A stretch of DNA of 26,385 bases from assembly GCA_035283845.1 (NCBI GenBank), contig DATESZ010000244.1, forward strand, positions 1-26,385, written 5' to 3'. A model generated the notes under the pieces. It worked only from the letters and a program-made list of their open reading frames with translations, was not told where the DNA came from and did not search any database. The translations under genes and the position numbers were made by a program. Source of the stretch: DATESZ01 sp035283845. GTDB taxonomy: Bacteria > Desulfobacterota > Syntrophia > Syntrophales > JACQWR01. Below are positions 1-7,955 of the stretch, in pieces. The first letter of the stretch is position 1. Each line of letters starts with the position of its first letter.

Positions 1-674
1 TGGAACAACGCTTCCCGCCTCGCGACGGGATGTATTTCCTACCCGAACAGGTGGCAGAGTACGACAAGAAGCGCATGACTGTCCGGGAAGTCTTGCAACT
101 TCAACTTTTCGTTATTGACGAGTCTTCTGCCATTCAGTGGCTCAAGCAGCAACTCACTAAGAAACCCCAGACCTTCCAGGAACTTCACCCGCAGTTCCTC
201 AAGGAGATCGGTGGCTGGCAGAAACACGAAAAACCGCTGGAACTATCCGAGTTGTTGGAGCAGAACTTCCTGCGCTACGACGGCAAAGGGGAGGTGCTGA
301 ACCAGATTCACAGTTACCTGTCCTCCAACTTCAAGGAGCTGCGCAACCTGCCCAAGGACGACGAGAGCCTGCGTGCCAAGGGCAAGGACCGCTGGTACGT
401 GTCCGATCCGAACAAGGCCGGCGACCTGGAGAAACTGCGCGAGCGGTCCCTGCTCAAGGAGTTCGAGGAATACCGGGCATCCAGTCAGAAGCGTCTGAAG
501 GTGTTCCGCCTCGAGGCCGTCCGCGCTGGCTTCAAAAAGGCATGGCAGGATAAATCGGAAAATGGTTATCGCATCATCATCGAGGTAGCCAAGAAGATCC
601 CGGAGAATGTTCTCCAGGAAGACCCCAAGCTCCTCATGTGGTACGATCAGGCAATGACAAGAACAGGAGAATAG
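1..674 (+). CDS. pglX: BREX PglX-type adenine-specific DNA methylase (DUF1156 class), C-terminal part
   Basis: The reading frame is open to the left edge (first full codon at base 3), so this is the last ~224 residues of a longer protein. An internal ATG at 30 is not a credible start, because the coding-like stretch RFPPRDGMYFLPEQVAEYD runs through it. This motif and the later KLREKxLLKEFE-like and EDPKLLMWYD-like stretches match my memory of the C-terminal tail of large DUF1156/COG1743 DNA methylases, the PglXI of type 3 BREX. The catalytic motifs (SAM-binding FxGxG and NPPY-type) would lie upstream, outside the window. In BREX the enzyme methylates host DNA at a non-palindromic adenine site and is needed for self/non-self discrimination. 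Downstream pglZ supports BREX over class 1 DISARM, which uses a similar methylase. The family call is fairly sure; the subtype is an inference from gene order. Confidence 0.78.
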   Translation, partial: EQRFPPRDGMYFLPEQVAEYDKKRMTVREVLQLQLFVIDESSAIQWLKQQLTKKPQTFQELHPQFLKEIGGWQKHEKPLELSELLEQNFLRYDGKGEVLNQIHSYLSSNFKELRNLPKDDESLRAKGKDRWYVSDPNKAGDLEKLRERSLLKEFEEYRASSQKRLKVFRLEAVRAGFKKAWQDKSENGYRIIIEVAKKIPENVLQEDPKLLMWYDQAMTRTGE

Positions 675-689
675 CAAAGGAGAACATTT

Positions 690-1700
690 ATGTTAGAAAG
701 ACTTCAACTCAAGAATTTTACGGCATTTGAGAATTTGGATATGGAGTTTTCAAGTGGTGTAAATATTCTTATTGGCGATAATGGCACAGGGAAAACCCAT
801 ATCCTAAAAGTCCTCTATGCAGTTTTGTCAGCTCTACATGCAAAAAAACGTGTTTCAGACAAAATGGCTGGGGTCTTTATGCCAAGAAACAAAATGTTAG
901 GAAGGTTAGTAAAGCGCACAAAAGGAAGCTCCAAGGCAAGGGTCGCTATCTCTAAAAATGGGAAACAACTAAGTCTTTCCTTTAGCAATCACACCAAAGA
1001 AACCTTGAAATGGCGTAACGGCTGGAAGGACGAAAAAATGAGTCCCTCTGTCTACATTCCAGTGAAAGAAATGTTAGCCAATGCACCCGGATTTATTTCG
1101 CTTTACAATGCGCACGATATACATTTTGAAGAGGTTTATGCAGATATAATTTATAAGGCGTTTCTTCCTCAATTGCGGGGTAAAATTTCAAAGGAACGCA
1201 GAGAATTGCTTACAATGATTCAAAGCATCATTGAAGGTAAAGTAATCTCGAAAGAGGAGAATTTTTTCTTGAAAAACAAGGAAGGTGAATTGGAGTTCAC
1301 TTTGGTTGCTGAGGGGATGAGGAAACTTGGATTACTCTGGCTACTTATTCAAAATGGCACGCTACTAAATGGGGCAAAACTTTTCTGGGATGAACCTGAA
1401 ACAAATCTTAACCCATCTATGATAAAACCCGTGGTAAGAATCCTGCTTCATTTACAACGCAGTGGTGTGCAGATATTTATAGCTACTCATTATTATGTAG
1501 TTCTGAAGGAATTTGACCTTCAAAAACAAAAGCAAGATTCAGTGAAATTCTTCTCGCTAAGTCGGGATGAACAAACGAAGAAAATTAATTTTCAGAGTGG
1601 TGAGAACTATGTAGATATAATCCCTAATAAAATTTCAAAGGCATACACCGAGATTTACGACGATGAAGTGCGCAGAAATCTGGGAGGAATTATTAAATGA
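690..1700 (+). CDS. SMC/ABC-like AAA ATPase (AAA_21 type), accessory gene within the BREX operon
   Basis: A 336-residue ATPase. Walker A is GDNGTGKT at residues 29-36. An ABC-like signature region is AEGMRKLG near 208-215, Walker B is LFWDEPE at 231-237, and a switch histidine lies in IATHYY (H267). The N-terminus (LERLQLKNFTAFENLDMEF) is the usual opening of OLD/RecF-like ATPases. There is no C-terminal TOPRIM or HNH domain, so the effector is probably the overlapping next gene. AAAGGAG seven bases before the ATG is a strong ribosome site. The stop overlaps the next start (ATGA at 1697-1700). Base composition is visibly more AT-rich than the flanking methylase and pglZ, with many AAA, AAT and ATT codons, which suggests separate acquisition. 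Such ATPases occur in many defence pairs (OLD/Gabija-like, PARIS-like), but I cannot assign this one to a named system. Confidence 0.8.
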   Translation: MLERLQLKNFTAFENLDMEFSSGVNILIGDNGTGKTHILKVLYAVLSALHAKKRVSDKMAGVFMPRNKMLGRLVKRTKGSSKARVAISKNGKQLSLSFSNHTKETLKWRNGWKDEKMSPSVYIPVKEMLANAPGFISLYNAHDIHFEEVYADIIYKAFLPQLRGKISKERRELLTMIQSIIEGKVISKEENFFLKNKEGELEFTLVAEGMRKLGLLWLLIQNGTLLNGAKLFWDEPETNLNPSMIKPVVRILLHLQRSGVQIFIATHYYVVLKEFDLQKQKQDSVKFFSLSRDEQTKKINFQSGENYVDIIPNKISKAYTEIYDDEVRRNLGGIIK

Positions 1701-2203
1701 CAGTCCTCACTGAAGGAAATCTTCAAATCGCAATACCCACCGGCATACCTGCCAGAAAATTTGATGATGCTAATCATGGATTGGCGCACTGCATGAAGGC
1801 CGTTGACTTCGTCGTCGAGCTTACTGACCGTTATTTTTTTATCGAATTTAAAGATCCACAACACCCTAACAGTCAGAACAAAAATAGGGAAACGTTCATT
1901 CGAGAATTCCTTGCTGGAACAATCGACGAAGACTTCAAGTACAAGTACCGGGACTCTTTTCTCTACGAATGGGCATCCGAGCAAATAAAAAAACCGATCT
2001 ACTACTTTGTTCTTGTGGCCTTAGACACGCTTACTGAAGCGGATCTGATGGCTCGTACTGATTCCTTGAAGCGTGCAATACCTATTGACGGTCCGCAATC
2101 TGGTCAGTGGAAGAGAAAAATTGTTGATGGGTGCGCTGTGTTCAATATCGCTACATGGAATAAAAACTTATCATCCTATCCAGTGTCGAGGATTACCCCG
2201 TAA
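1697..2203 (+). CDS. Putative PD-(D/E)XK-like nuclease partner of the upstream ATPase
   Basis: A 168-residue protein translated through an ATGA overlap with the ATPase, so the two are almost certainly a functional pair. I do not recognise the family. The visible clue is D37 in AVDFVVEL followed by FFIEFKDP, where E50 and K52 form an ExK on a hydrophobic strand. This is the D-x(n)-ExK arrangement of PD-(D/E)XK nucleases. A later hydrophobic strand (IYYFVLVALD) fits the same fold. No membrane span or signal peptide is visible. Composition is AT-leaning in the first half, like the ATPase, and less so at the end. The TAA stop (2201-2203) is followed immediately by the ATG of the helicase remnant. 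Nuclease activity is an inference from a short motif; the protein could instead be a catalytically dead sensor subunit. Confidence 0.6.
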   Translation: MTVLTEGNLQIAIPTGIPARKFDDANHGLAHCMKAVDFVVELTDRYFFIEFKDPQHPNSQNKNRETFIREFLAGTIDEDFKYKYRDSFLYEWASEQIKKPIYYFVLVALDTLTEADLMARTDSLKRAIPIDGPQSGQWKRKIVDGCAVFNIATWNKNLSSYPVSRITP

Positions 2204-2353
2204 ATGAATGGCGATTGGTACTACAGCTCGGACCACGGGCAACTCTCTCAGGTCATCGAAGCTCAGACGCTCTGGGGTGAGACGACCTGCCGGGTGTGGC
2301 TGCCAGGTTGCAAACGTAATACCAAGCGCCTGAAGGGCAGCAGCTATGAGTAG
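2204..2353 (+). pseudogene. brxHII: Remnant of the SNF2-type BREX helicase gene (brxHII), apparently internally deleted
   Basis: A 49-codon frame between the nuclease-like gene and pglZ. Its first ~35 residues (DHGQLSQVIEAQTLWGETT, then CRVWLPG) match the conserved opening I know from SNF2/COG0553 helicases of type 3 BREX and DISARM loci, which normally run to around a thousand residues. After the LPG the similarity stops, and a basic tail of ~14 residues ends at TAG 2351-2353, overlapping the pglZ ATG by 8 bases. The overlap looks like a native helicase-pglZ junction. The simplest reading is therefore an in-frame deletion that kept the first and last codons and preserved translational coupling to pglZ. 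It sits exactly where brxHII is expected (pglX - brxHII - pglZ - brxA). The alternative is a genuine short protein sharing only the N-terminal segment. Confidence 0.65.
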
Positions 2354-4346
2354 CTGGCGTGATCAGATTCTCAAGGAATTCACCCCGCAGGTTTCGCGGC
2401 TTACCCTGGTGGCGGACCCGGATGGGTTGCTGCTGGAGGAAGGTATACTGGAGGGCATCCGGGAGCGGGGATTTGAGCTCATTCCTTTTGAGGACCCTGT
2501 CGCTTTCCGCTATGCCTACGAATCCGGGTTCCGTTCGCGGTGGGATTGCGGGGAACAGACCGACCTTGTGGTAGTGTTGCGATCCCAGGCCAACGACCTC
2601 AGCACATTGCCCTTCGATTTGCTGCAGGCGGGTCGCAAGCTGTCCTTCAATCTTGGCGACATCTTTCCGACGCTCAGTTATCCCATCATTACTGTCCTGG
2701 ATCGTGGCGATCTTGACGCCTTGTACACAGCCCAGAAGCGCCATACGCCCGGGCAGCTCGGTGATAACACAACCAAGGAGTTCGTCCTTAGGCATGTTTT
2801 TGAGATCGCAGTGGAGCTCATCAAGCAGCCATCCGATCTGCTGAGGGTACTCCTGCGCCGTCACTACCGCGGACAGCGCATACCCGGGGTTCTCGACAAC
2901 CGCTTCATCCAGATTCTCCGGCAAACTGACAGCTTCGCCGGGTGGCCTCTGGAACGAATCGTTCCGGATCGGGAAGCTTTTTTGTCTTTCCTGCAGGAAC
3001 GCTGGCCATTGTTCCTGAATCGTGGGCATGTTCAGGACACCCAGACCGGTGTAGAAGAATATGCCGGATACATCTTCCAGATACCGGGACCGCCGGATCT
3101 GCCGTTTGATCACCATGATGTCCGTGTTTACATGGACACCTTCTTTCTTGAAGGTCTTCTGCGCCCGGTACCCCACGAGCAGGCGGGAATGATTGCCAAG
3201 ACGTGGGCTGGCATTGGCGTCCGAACCGACTCTGCAGGAGATCGAACGCGCCGTCTGGAAAAGCTGCTCACATGCATCCGCGCTGCTATTCCGGCTGAGG
3301 ATGTTCGATATGGAGATTGGTTATTGTTTGCCCGCGGTTGGGCGGAGTTGATTGCCATTGCCTATGAGGTGCCCACTGATGCCAAAACCGACCAAGGAAT
3401 CAAAGAAATTCAGATCCACGTTGACCATGCCTTCACTTCCTGGTTCACCAGGAGGTTCGCCGGGCTCGTCAACCTACCGTCCGCGCCACCGGTCATGCTC
3501 CATCACCTGCCCCGGTACCTGGCGCGCCAGGTGGTCGAGGACAAGACGTTCAAGGCCGCTCTCCTGGTGATTGACGGGCTGGCCTTAGACCAGTGGATCG
3601 CGGTGCGTAAAACAATTGCGTCCCAGCGTCATATGATCCGCTTCCGGGAAAACGCCGTGTTTGCCTGGGTTCCGACACTCACATCGGTCTCCCGGCAAGC
3701 CCTCCTCGCCGGCAAGCCGCCGATCTTCTTTCCGAACAGCATCCTGATGACCGAGAAGGAATCTGCCTTGTGGTCGCAGTTCTGGGCAGATCAGGGACTG
3801 ACGCCGAACGAGATCGCCTACGCCAAGGGGCTGGGTGACGGGAACCTGTCCCCTCTCGAAGAACTCCTTTCCCATCCCAGGATAAGAGTGGCGGGACTGG
3901 TCATCGACAAGGTCGATAGAATCATGCACGGCATGGAACTAGGCACGGCGGGCATGCATAACCAGGTGCGTCAATGGGCGGAACAGTCTTACCTGGCCTC
4001 TCTTCTTGACCTGCTCCTAGACCGGGGATTCCGGGTTTTTCTGACATCAGATCACGGAAACATTGAAGCGGAAGGTTGTGGACGTCCCTCGGAAGGGGCA
4101 GTCGCCGACCTGCGCGGCGAACGGGTCCGCATCTATTCTGATCCGCTGCTTCGGAAAAGGGTCGCAGATCGTTTTCCGGATGCGGTGGAATGGCCGCCCA
4201 TTGGATTGCCGAATGATTATCTGTCCTTGCTGGCGCCCTCTCGAAAAGCGTTCGTTCGTGAAAAAGAACATCTCGTCGGTCACGGTGGGATATCCATAGA
4301 GGAAGTCATCGTTCCTCTTGTTCTAATAGAGAGGAAGGCCGTATGA
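2346..4346 (+). CDS. pglZ: BREX alkaline-phosphatase-superfamily protein PglZ
   Basis: A 666-residue PglZ, the hallmark protein of BREX anti-phage systems. PglZ proteins belong to the alkaline phosphatase superfamily and are needed for defence; metal-dependent nuclease activity has been reported for some members. Landmarks are LLVIDGLALDQW with D410 as a candidate metal ligand, TLTSVSRQALLAGKPP as the usual segment after the active site, TSDHGN with D569/H570, and GHGGISIEEVIVPLV with H646 near the C-terminus. The last is a very typical PglZ ending. The ~400-residue N-terminal part is the recognition and assembly region. The length fits type 3-like PglZ better than the longer type 1 form. The ATG lies inside the end of the helicase remnant, with AAGGGC seven bases upstream. 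The gene overlaps the next one by ATGA (4343-4346). All visible key residues are present, so it looks intact. Confidence 0.9.
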   Translation: MSSWRDQILKEFTPQVSRLTLVADPDGLLLEEGILEGIRERGFELIPFEDPVAFRYAYESGFRSRWDCGEQTDLVVVLRSQANDLSTLPFDLLQAGRKLSFNLGDIFPTLSYPIITVLDRGDLDALYTAQKRHTPGQLGDNTTKEFVLRHVFEIAVELIKQPSDLLRVLLRRHYRGQRIPGVLDNRFIQILRQTDSFAGWPLERIVPDREAFLSFLQERWPLFLNRGHVQDTQTGVEEYAGYIFQIPGPPDLPFDHHDVRVYMDTFFLEGLLRPVPHEQAGMIAKTWAGIGVRTDSAGDRTRRLEKLLTCIRAAIPAEDVRYGDWLLFARGWAELIAIAYEVPTDAKTDQGIKEIQIHVDHAFTSWFTRRFAGLVNLPSAPPVMLHHLPRYLARQVVEDKTFKAALLVIDGLALDQWIAVRKTIASQRHMIRFRENAVFAWVPTLTSVSRQALLAGKPPIFFPNSILMTEKESALWSQFWADQGLTPNEIAYAKGLGDGNLSPLEELLSHPRIRVAGLVIDKVDRIMHGMELGTAGMHNQVRQWAEQSYLASLLDLLLDRGFRVFLTSDHGNIEAEGCGRPSEGAVADLRGERVRIYSDPLLRKRVADRFPDAVEWPPIGLPNDYLSLLAPSRKAFVREKEHLVGHGGISIEEVIVPLVLIERKAV

Positions 4347-5101
4347 AACCAAAGAGTCGAATACAGCAGATCGGCATTGACAGGATCGTTCGCTTGGAAT
4401 GGTTGGAACGAGCGGCTCAACTTGCTTTGGCCGGCAATCAGCCGAGCACGGTCAAGCAAAACATGTTGGAATTTTTAGCGACCAGTTTTCCAACATCCAA
4501 CCCATCTGTCCGGGGGTCCCTTGCCAAAACGGTAACTATTTTGATGAATGTCTGGTTATCCGGTCCAAAGGAACTTGCCGATTTGAGGAAAGTCGGCTTG
4601 GAGTTGCTATGCATAAAGTCGGGCGGAGATCGTCTGGCAATACATTGGGCTATGCTTATGGCAACTTATCCCTTCTGGGGCGCCGTAGCGGGCCAGGCAG
4701 GACGGCTGCTGAGTCTCCAGGAAACCATCACCGCGGAACAGGTTCAGCGCCGCATCTGCGAACAGTACGGCGAGCGGGAATCCGTTTTCAGAAGGGTTCG
4801 TTACGTCCTTAGATCTTTTATTGCCTGGGGGGTGCTGCAGGAAACCGAAACAAAAGGCATCTATCGCCGTGGGTTGTCCTTATCTATTGATGATCCCCAA
4901 TTCATTGCATGGTTGATTAAAGCTACCCTCCATGCAAAGTCCAACGGCTCGACCAGACTCGCAGACATGCTGGTAAGTACAAGTCTGTTTCCATTTCGTC
5001 TGAAGCGGACAACCGCGGAAAGTCTCTTAATAGCCTCACCAAGACTGGAATGCGTCCGCCATAACATGGATGATGAGATGGTTATGCTGAAAAAATCATA
5101 G
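4343..5101 (+). CDS. brxA: BrxA-like protein, last gene of the BREX operon
   Basis: A 252-residue soluble protein that overlaps the pglZ stop by ATGA, so it is translationally coupled. Position after pglZ and the central region (LAIHWAMLMATYPFW, then ITAEQVQRRICEQYGER and RRVRYVLRSFIAWGVL) fit BrxA/DUF1819. That is a small helical DNA-binding family with winged-helix-like domains, found in most BREX loci. It is somewhat longer than the ~200 residues usual for BrxA. No transmembrane segment is convincing: the hydrophobic MLMATYPFWGAV stretch is too short and is part of the conserved helical core. The family call rests on pattern memory and synteny, not on a search. The operon ends here, 36 bases before the end of the convergent cobalt/nickel transporter operon, with no clear terminator hairpin. 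Confidence 0.65.
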   Translation: MKPKSRIQQIGIDRIVRLEWLERAAQLALAGNQPSTVKQNMLEFLATSFPTSNPSVRGSLAKTVTILMNVWLSGPKELADLRKVGLELLCIKSGGDRLAIHWAMLMATYPFWGAVAGQAGRLLSLQETITAEQVQRRICEQYGERESVFRRVRYVLRSFIAWGVLQETETKGIYRRGLSLSIDDPQFIAWLIKATLHAKSNGSTRLADMLVSTSLFPFRLKRTTAESLLIASPRLECVRHNMDDEMVMLKKS

Positions 5102-5137
5102 CATCGCAAATTCTATTTTCTTTCCGGCAATGTCCGG

Positions 5138-5965
5138 TTACGATGACGTCAAACTTTGATGCTTGTGAAAGAAATAATGAGAATGCCGGTGTTTGTGAAT
5201 TGACGGACCGTTGTAGTGCATATGTTCATGAATCAGGTTTACGTTGAGCAGCAGATCTTCATCTTTCAGAATTTCTTCAGAATCACCGATCTTCTCAATC
5301 GTGTGATCCTCAGACAGCAGGGCAACCCTGGTATGTAAATCATCTATCAGGGCCAGGTCATGGGTTGCTATCACCAGGGTCTTCCCGGCCTCATTCAAGG
5401 CAAACATGAGTTCTATGAGAAAACACTGCGTACGCGGGTCGAGACAATTGGTAGGCTCATCAAAGAGCAGCACCTCCGGATTCATTGTTAAAACCGAGCC
5501 GATGGCAACCTTTTTTTTCTCACCGCCGGAGAGCATATAAGAAGGCCTGTTCTTAAGATTTTCTATATTGAGCATCTGCATTACCTGAAAAGCCCGTTCC
5601 TGCGCTTCTTTTTCGCTTATTTCCAGTTGAAGAGGACCGTAAAGAAGCTCATCCAGCACCGTGGGACAGAAAAGCTGGACATCGGAATCCTGGAACACAT
5701 AGCCGACCCGCTCGCGGAAAAAGCGCAGAAACCCTTTATCTTTCAGGGCCTGCGCCGATATCTCGCGCCCTCGGAAAAAATATTTACCCTTTGCATGGTG
5801 TATCAAGCCATTCATGATCTGCAGGAGGGTCGACTTGCCGCTGCCGTTGGCGCCGATAATGGAAAATCTTTCCCCCTCCCTGATGGTCAGGTTGACATCC
5901 CTGACGGCAGCGACCTTGTCGTAGTAACTATAACTTATTCCTTCCAGACAGATGATGTCTTCCAC
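5138..5965 (-). CDS. cbiO: Cobalt/nickel ECF transporter ATPase CbiO
   Basis: A 275-residue ABC ATPase that powers uptake of Co2+ or Ni2+ through CbiQ and CbiM. Walker A is GANGSGKST (38-46), the Q-loop is Q92, the signature is LSGGE (145-149), Walker B is LLFDE (166-170) and the switch histidine is H202 in ATHD. The start is GTG at 5965 with GAGGT just upstream, only 7 bases after the cbiQ stop. An oddity is the C-terminal tail (residues 246-269), which carries nine histidines in 24 positions as HxHxH-type clusters. This suggests a metal-storing or metal-sensing appendage and leans the substrate toward nickel, although the sequence does not decide between Ni and Co. It is the last gene of cbiMNQO. 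Confidence 0.92.
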   Translation of the reverse strand: MEDIICLEGISYSYYDKVAAVRDVNLTIREGERFSIIGANGSGKSTLLQIMNGLIHHAKGKYFFRGREISAQALKDKGFLRFFRERVGYVFQDSDVQLFCPTVLDELLYGPLQLEISEKEAQERAFQVMQMLNIENLKNRPSYMLSGGEKKKVAIGSVLTMNPEVLLFDEPTNCLDPRTQCFLIELMFALNEAGKTLVIATHDLALIDDLHTRVALLSEDHTIEKIGDSEEILKDEDLLLNVNLIHEHMHYNGPSIHKHRHSHYFFHKHQSLTSS

Positions 5966-5972
5966 TTTTACC

Positions 5973-6899
5973 TCATATCCATAAAAAAAGTATCCCCATT
6001 AGGGAAAAAACAACACTAACCGCCCAGTCTCGCCGCTTAAGCTTCCCGACTCCGTAAATCCTGACGCTCTCGGAAAAACCCCTGCCGAGCATGGCCTTGA
6101 AAATCTCTTCGCACCGCAATTGGGTCTTTTTGAAGATAAAGGCGATCCTGCCGGCAATCCACCTCCTTGCCTCGGCGTTGCTTACCTGCCCCGCCAATCT
6201 GCTCTTTTTGGCAAGGTGCATATCTTCAACCGTCCTGGCAAAAATGAAGATGTACTTGTAAGAAAGGGTAATGATCATGAGAAAACCGTCAGCTATCCTC
6301 AGAATCTTGAGTGCTTTAATGATTTCAGGGAATGCGGTGGTATATAAAACGAAGAAGGAAAGAGCCAATGAGTTGGCTACCCGCAAGGTAAGCATTGCGG
6401 CCCCGTACATCCCTTCTCTGGTAATGCCGATTTCCGCGGGGATCCGGTAAATCCAGAAGCTGCAAGGTTTGGACAACTGCAGTATGGGCAGGATGATTTC
6501 CCCCCTGGTAATGATATTGCAGGCAGAGGGAAAGGAAATGAGAAAACCGAAGATGAAGCTTAAGAAAAGAACCCTCCTGTAAAAGGTGAAAAGATTAAGA
6601 CGGGAGATGATCACGAGCAGGGCGACAAAGATTCCTATCAGGAATTCGGAAAAGATGTCTTTTTTCAGGCTGACAATGATGACGAAAACCAGCAGAAAGA
6701 GGACTTTTATACGGGCATCAATCTTCTGAAAGAAGTTATCCAGAGCAGCCGTTTCCCCCTGTAAATAGCCGGTCTTTATTATATCGGCAAGGCGATGAAT
6801 ACCCCTCTCGAGGAAGGGCGTTTTTATTTTCCCCTGACCCTGTCTGTAATCGCAGGTAGCGGGTTTTGCCAAGAGGAACGGGGGAACATTATTTTTCAT
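5973..6899 (-). CDS. cbiQ: Cobalt/nickel ECF transporter transmembrane subunit CbiQ
   Basis: A 308-residue EcfT-type membrane coupling protein. A ~55-residue hydrophilic N-terminus is followed by KIDARIKVLFLLVF, the typical start of CbiQ membrane domains. Several spans come next, near residues 67-80, 85-100, 108-125, 175-190 and 290-308. The cytoplasmic coupling-helix region near the C-terminus contains MHLAKKSRLAG and KAMLGRGFSES, which correspond to the paired Ala-Arg-Gly-type motifs that contact the ATPase. The ATG at 6899 overlaps the end of the CbiN-like gene by 11 bases, and the ribosome site is weak, so coupling is likely. It forms the core complex with CbiM and CbiO. Confidence 0.9.
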   Translation of the reverse strand: MKNNVPPFLLAKPATCDYRQGQGKIKTPFLERGIHRLADIIKTGYLQGETAALDNFFQKIDARIKVLFLLVFVIIVSLKKDIFSEFLIGIFVALLVIISRLNLFTFYRRVLFLSFIFGFLISFPSACNIITRGEIILPILQLSKPCSFWIYRIPAEIGITREGMYGAAMLTLRVANSLALSFFVLYTTAFPEIIKALKILRIADGFLMIITLSYKYIFIFARTVEDMHLAKKSRLAGQVSNAEARRWIAGRIAFIFKKTQLRCEEIFKAMLGRGFSESVRIYGVGKLKRRDWAVSVVFSLMGILFLWI

Positions 6900-7224
6900 T
6901 CTTCACTATTAACCTCAAAAGCAAGTACGTAACCAGACCAACGGCCAGGATTCCCAGGAATCCCGATGTGATGTACGATATCAACCGAAAAGACAGGGAA
7001 GCAGTTTCGCCGCCCAAATTATAGTCCGGGATCGGGGCCTTCCACAGATCCGATAACCTCATTAGGCCTTTTGGGGCGTAGCCGATGAGCTTTGCGAGTG
7101 TGTCCGCACCCCACTCGCCCCATGCGTCTCCGGCATTGAATTTTTTCGGAAGCAATATCCCAATGGGGGTGAGCAAAGTCATAATTGCAAGGCCAATCCA
7201 TAGTTTTTTCTGCGATTTTGTCAT
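6889..7224 (-). CDS. CbiN-like / PDGLE-domain subunit of the cobalt/nickel transporter
   Basis: A 111-residue protein. The frame is open further upstream to 7413, but that part runs inside cbiM. The sensible start is the ATG at 7222-7224, one base after the cbiM TGA, giving MTKSQKKLWIG. It has two membrane spans, residues ~8-25 and ~88-106, separated by an extracytoplasmic loop containing WGADTLAKLIGY and PKGLMRLSDLWKAPIPDY. This matches the PDGLE/CbiN family, the small subunit that helps CbiM load metal. The exact PDGLE signature is not conserved here. The position between cbiM and cbiQ is the usual one for this subunit. Confidence 0.8.
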   Translation of the reverse strand: MTKSQKKLWIGLAIMTLLTPIGILLPKKFNAGDAWGEWGADTLAKLIGYAPKGLMRLSDLWKAPIPDYNLGGETASLSFRLISYITSGFLGILAVGLVTYLLLRLIVKNEK

Positions 7225-7225
7225 G

Positions 7226-7912
7226 TCAGCCCGCCTTGACCGAAAAGGCATAGACCAGATCAGGTTCATGCTTGAAAAAATACTTGAATAATAAAAGGGT
7301 TGTGACTCCCTCGATGATACTGAACAGGAGAAGATGCCCCAGGGCCATCGCCGGAAGGGCAATGGAAAGAGGGTAAGGAGCATAGAGGGGCCTGCCGTCA
7401 GCGCCGCTGGCAATTAGTGGTTGAATCCCGAATTCCAAACCCGTAAGGATCGCGGCAACGGAAAGTCCGATGTAACCGGAAAAAAAGGCGGCAAAAAACA
7501 ACCTGTTACCAGCTACGGCTTTTCCCCGGATCAGGTTGAACACCCAATAGGATACAAAAGGCATGGCCACCGCCATATTGAAACAGTTGGCGCCTATAGC
7601 CGTTATCCCGCCATCGCCGAAAACTATCGCCTGAATAATCAGCACTACGGATACCGCGATTACCGCGGCCCAGGGACCCAGCAGAATGGCAATAATGCCG
7701 GCGCCGACGGCGTGGCCGGTGGTGCCGCCGGGGAGTGGGACATTAAACATCATGATGAGAAAGGAAAAAACCGCCGCCATGGCCTGATAGGGGATATGTT
7801 TAACAGAAAGTCTTTTTTTTAACTTCCTGAGGGCAACGGACCAGAATATAAAAGACACCCCGTAGAGAGGCAAATAGGTTTGGGGGCTCAAATAACCGTC
7901 GGGTATATGCAT
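7226..7912 (-). CDS. cbiM: Cobalt/nickel ECF transporter substrate-binding subunit CbiM
   Basis: A 228-residue membrane S-component that binds the metal. The N-terminus MHIPDGYLSP is diagnostic: in this family the amino group and His2 ligate the metal, so the start must be the ATG at 7910-7912. Other family marks are FNVPLPGGTTGHAVGAG near residues 56-72 (a metal-site histidine lies in TGH) and IQAIVFGDGGITAIGANCFNM near 91-111. Six to seven membrane spans fit. It is the first gene of cbiMNQO, and its single-base spacing to the CbiN-like gene supports one transcript. No cobalamin riboswitch is apparent upstream; see the promoter entry. Confidence 0.94.
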   Translation of the reverse strand: MHIPDGYLSPQTYLPLYGVSFIFWSVALRKLKKRLSVKHIPYQAMAAVFSFLIMMFNVPLPGGTTGHAVGAGIIAILLGPWAAVIAVSVVLIIQAIVFGDGGITAIGANCFNMAVAMPFVSYWVFNLIRGKAVAGNRLFFAAFFSGYIGLSVAAILTGLEFGIQPLIASGADGRPLYAPYPLSIALPAMALGHLLLFSIIEGVTTLLLFKYFFKHEPDLVYAFSVKAG

Positions 7913-7925
7913 AATTTTTCTTATT

Positions 7926-7955
7926 ACTCTATTGGAAAACGCCTTTTTTTGTCAA
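7926..7955 (-). promoter_or_regulatory. Sigma-70-type promoter for cbiMNQO
   Basis: On the minus strand there is a perfect TTGACA (7950-7955), then 18 bases, then TAGAGT (7926-7931) as a -10 with four of six consensus bases. A start site about 6-7 bases downstream would fall near 7919, leaving only about 7 bases before the cbiM ATG and no Shine-Dalgarno sequence. The cbiM transcript would then be almost leaderless. The 170-base gap 7913-8082 holds no other clear feature and no obvious kdpE terminator. Confidence 0.55.

Noticed and set aside
2253..3176. Long open frame (307 codons) on the minus strand opposite pglZ
   Set aside because: It lies entirely antisense to a well-supported PglZ and its flank, with no domain signature; it is a by-product of GC-rich codon use.
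1..5101. Class 1 DISARM instead of BREX
   Set aside because: The methylase and SNF2 remnant would fit both, but PglZ and a BrxA-like gene are BREX components and no drmA/B/C-like gene is visible.
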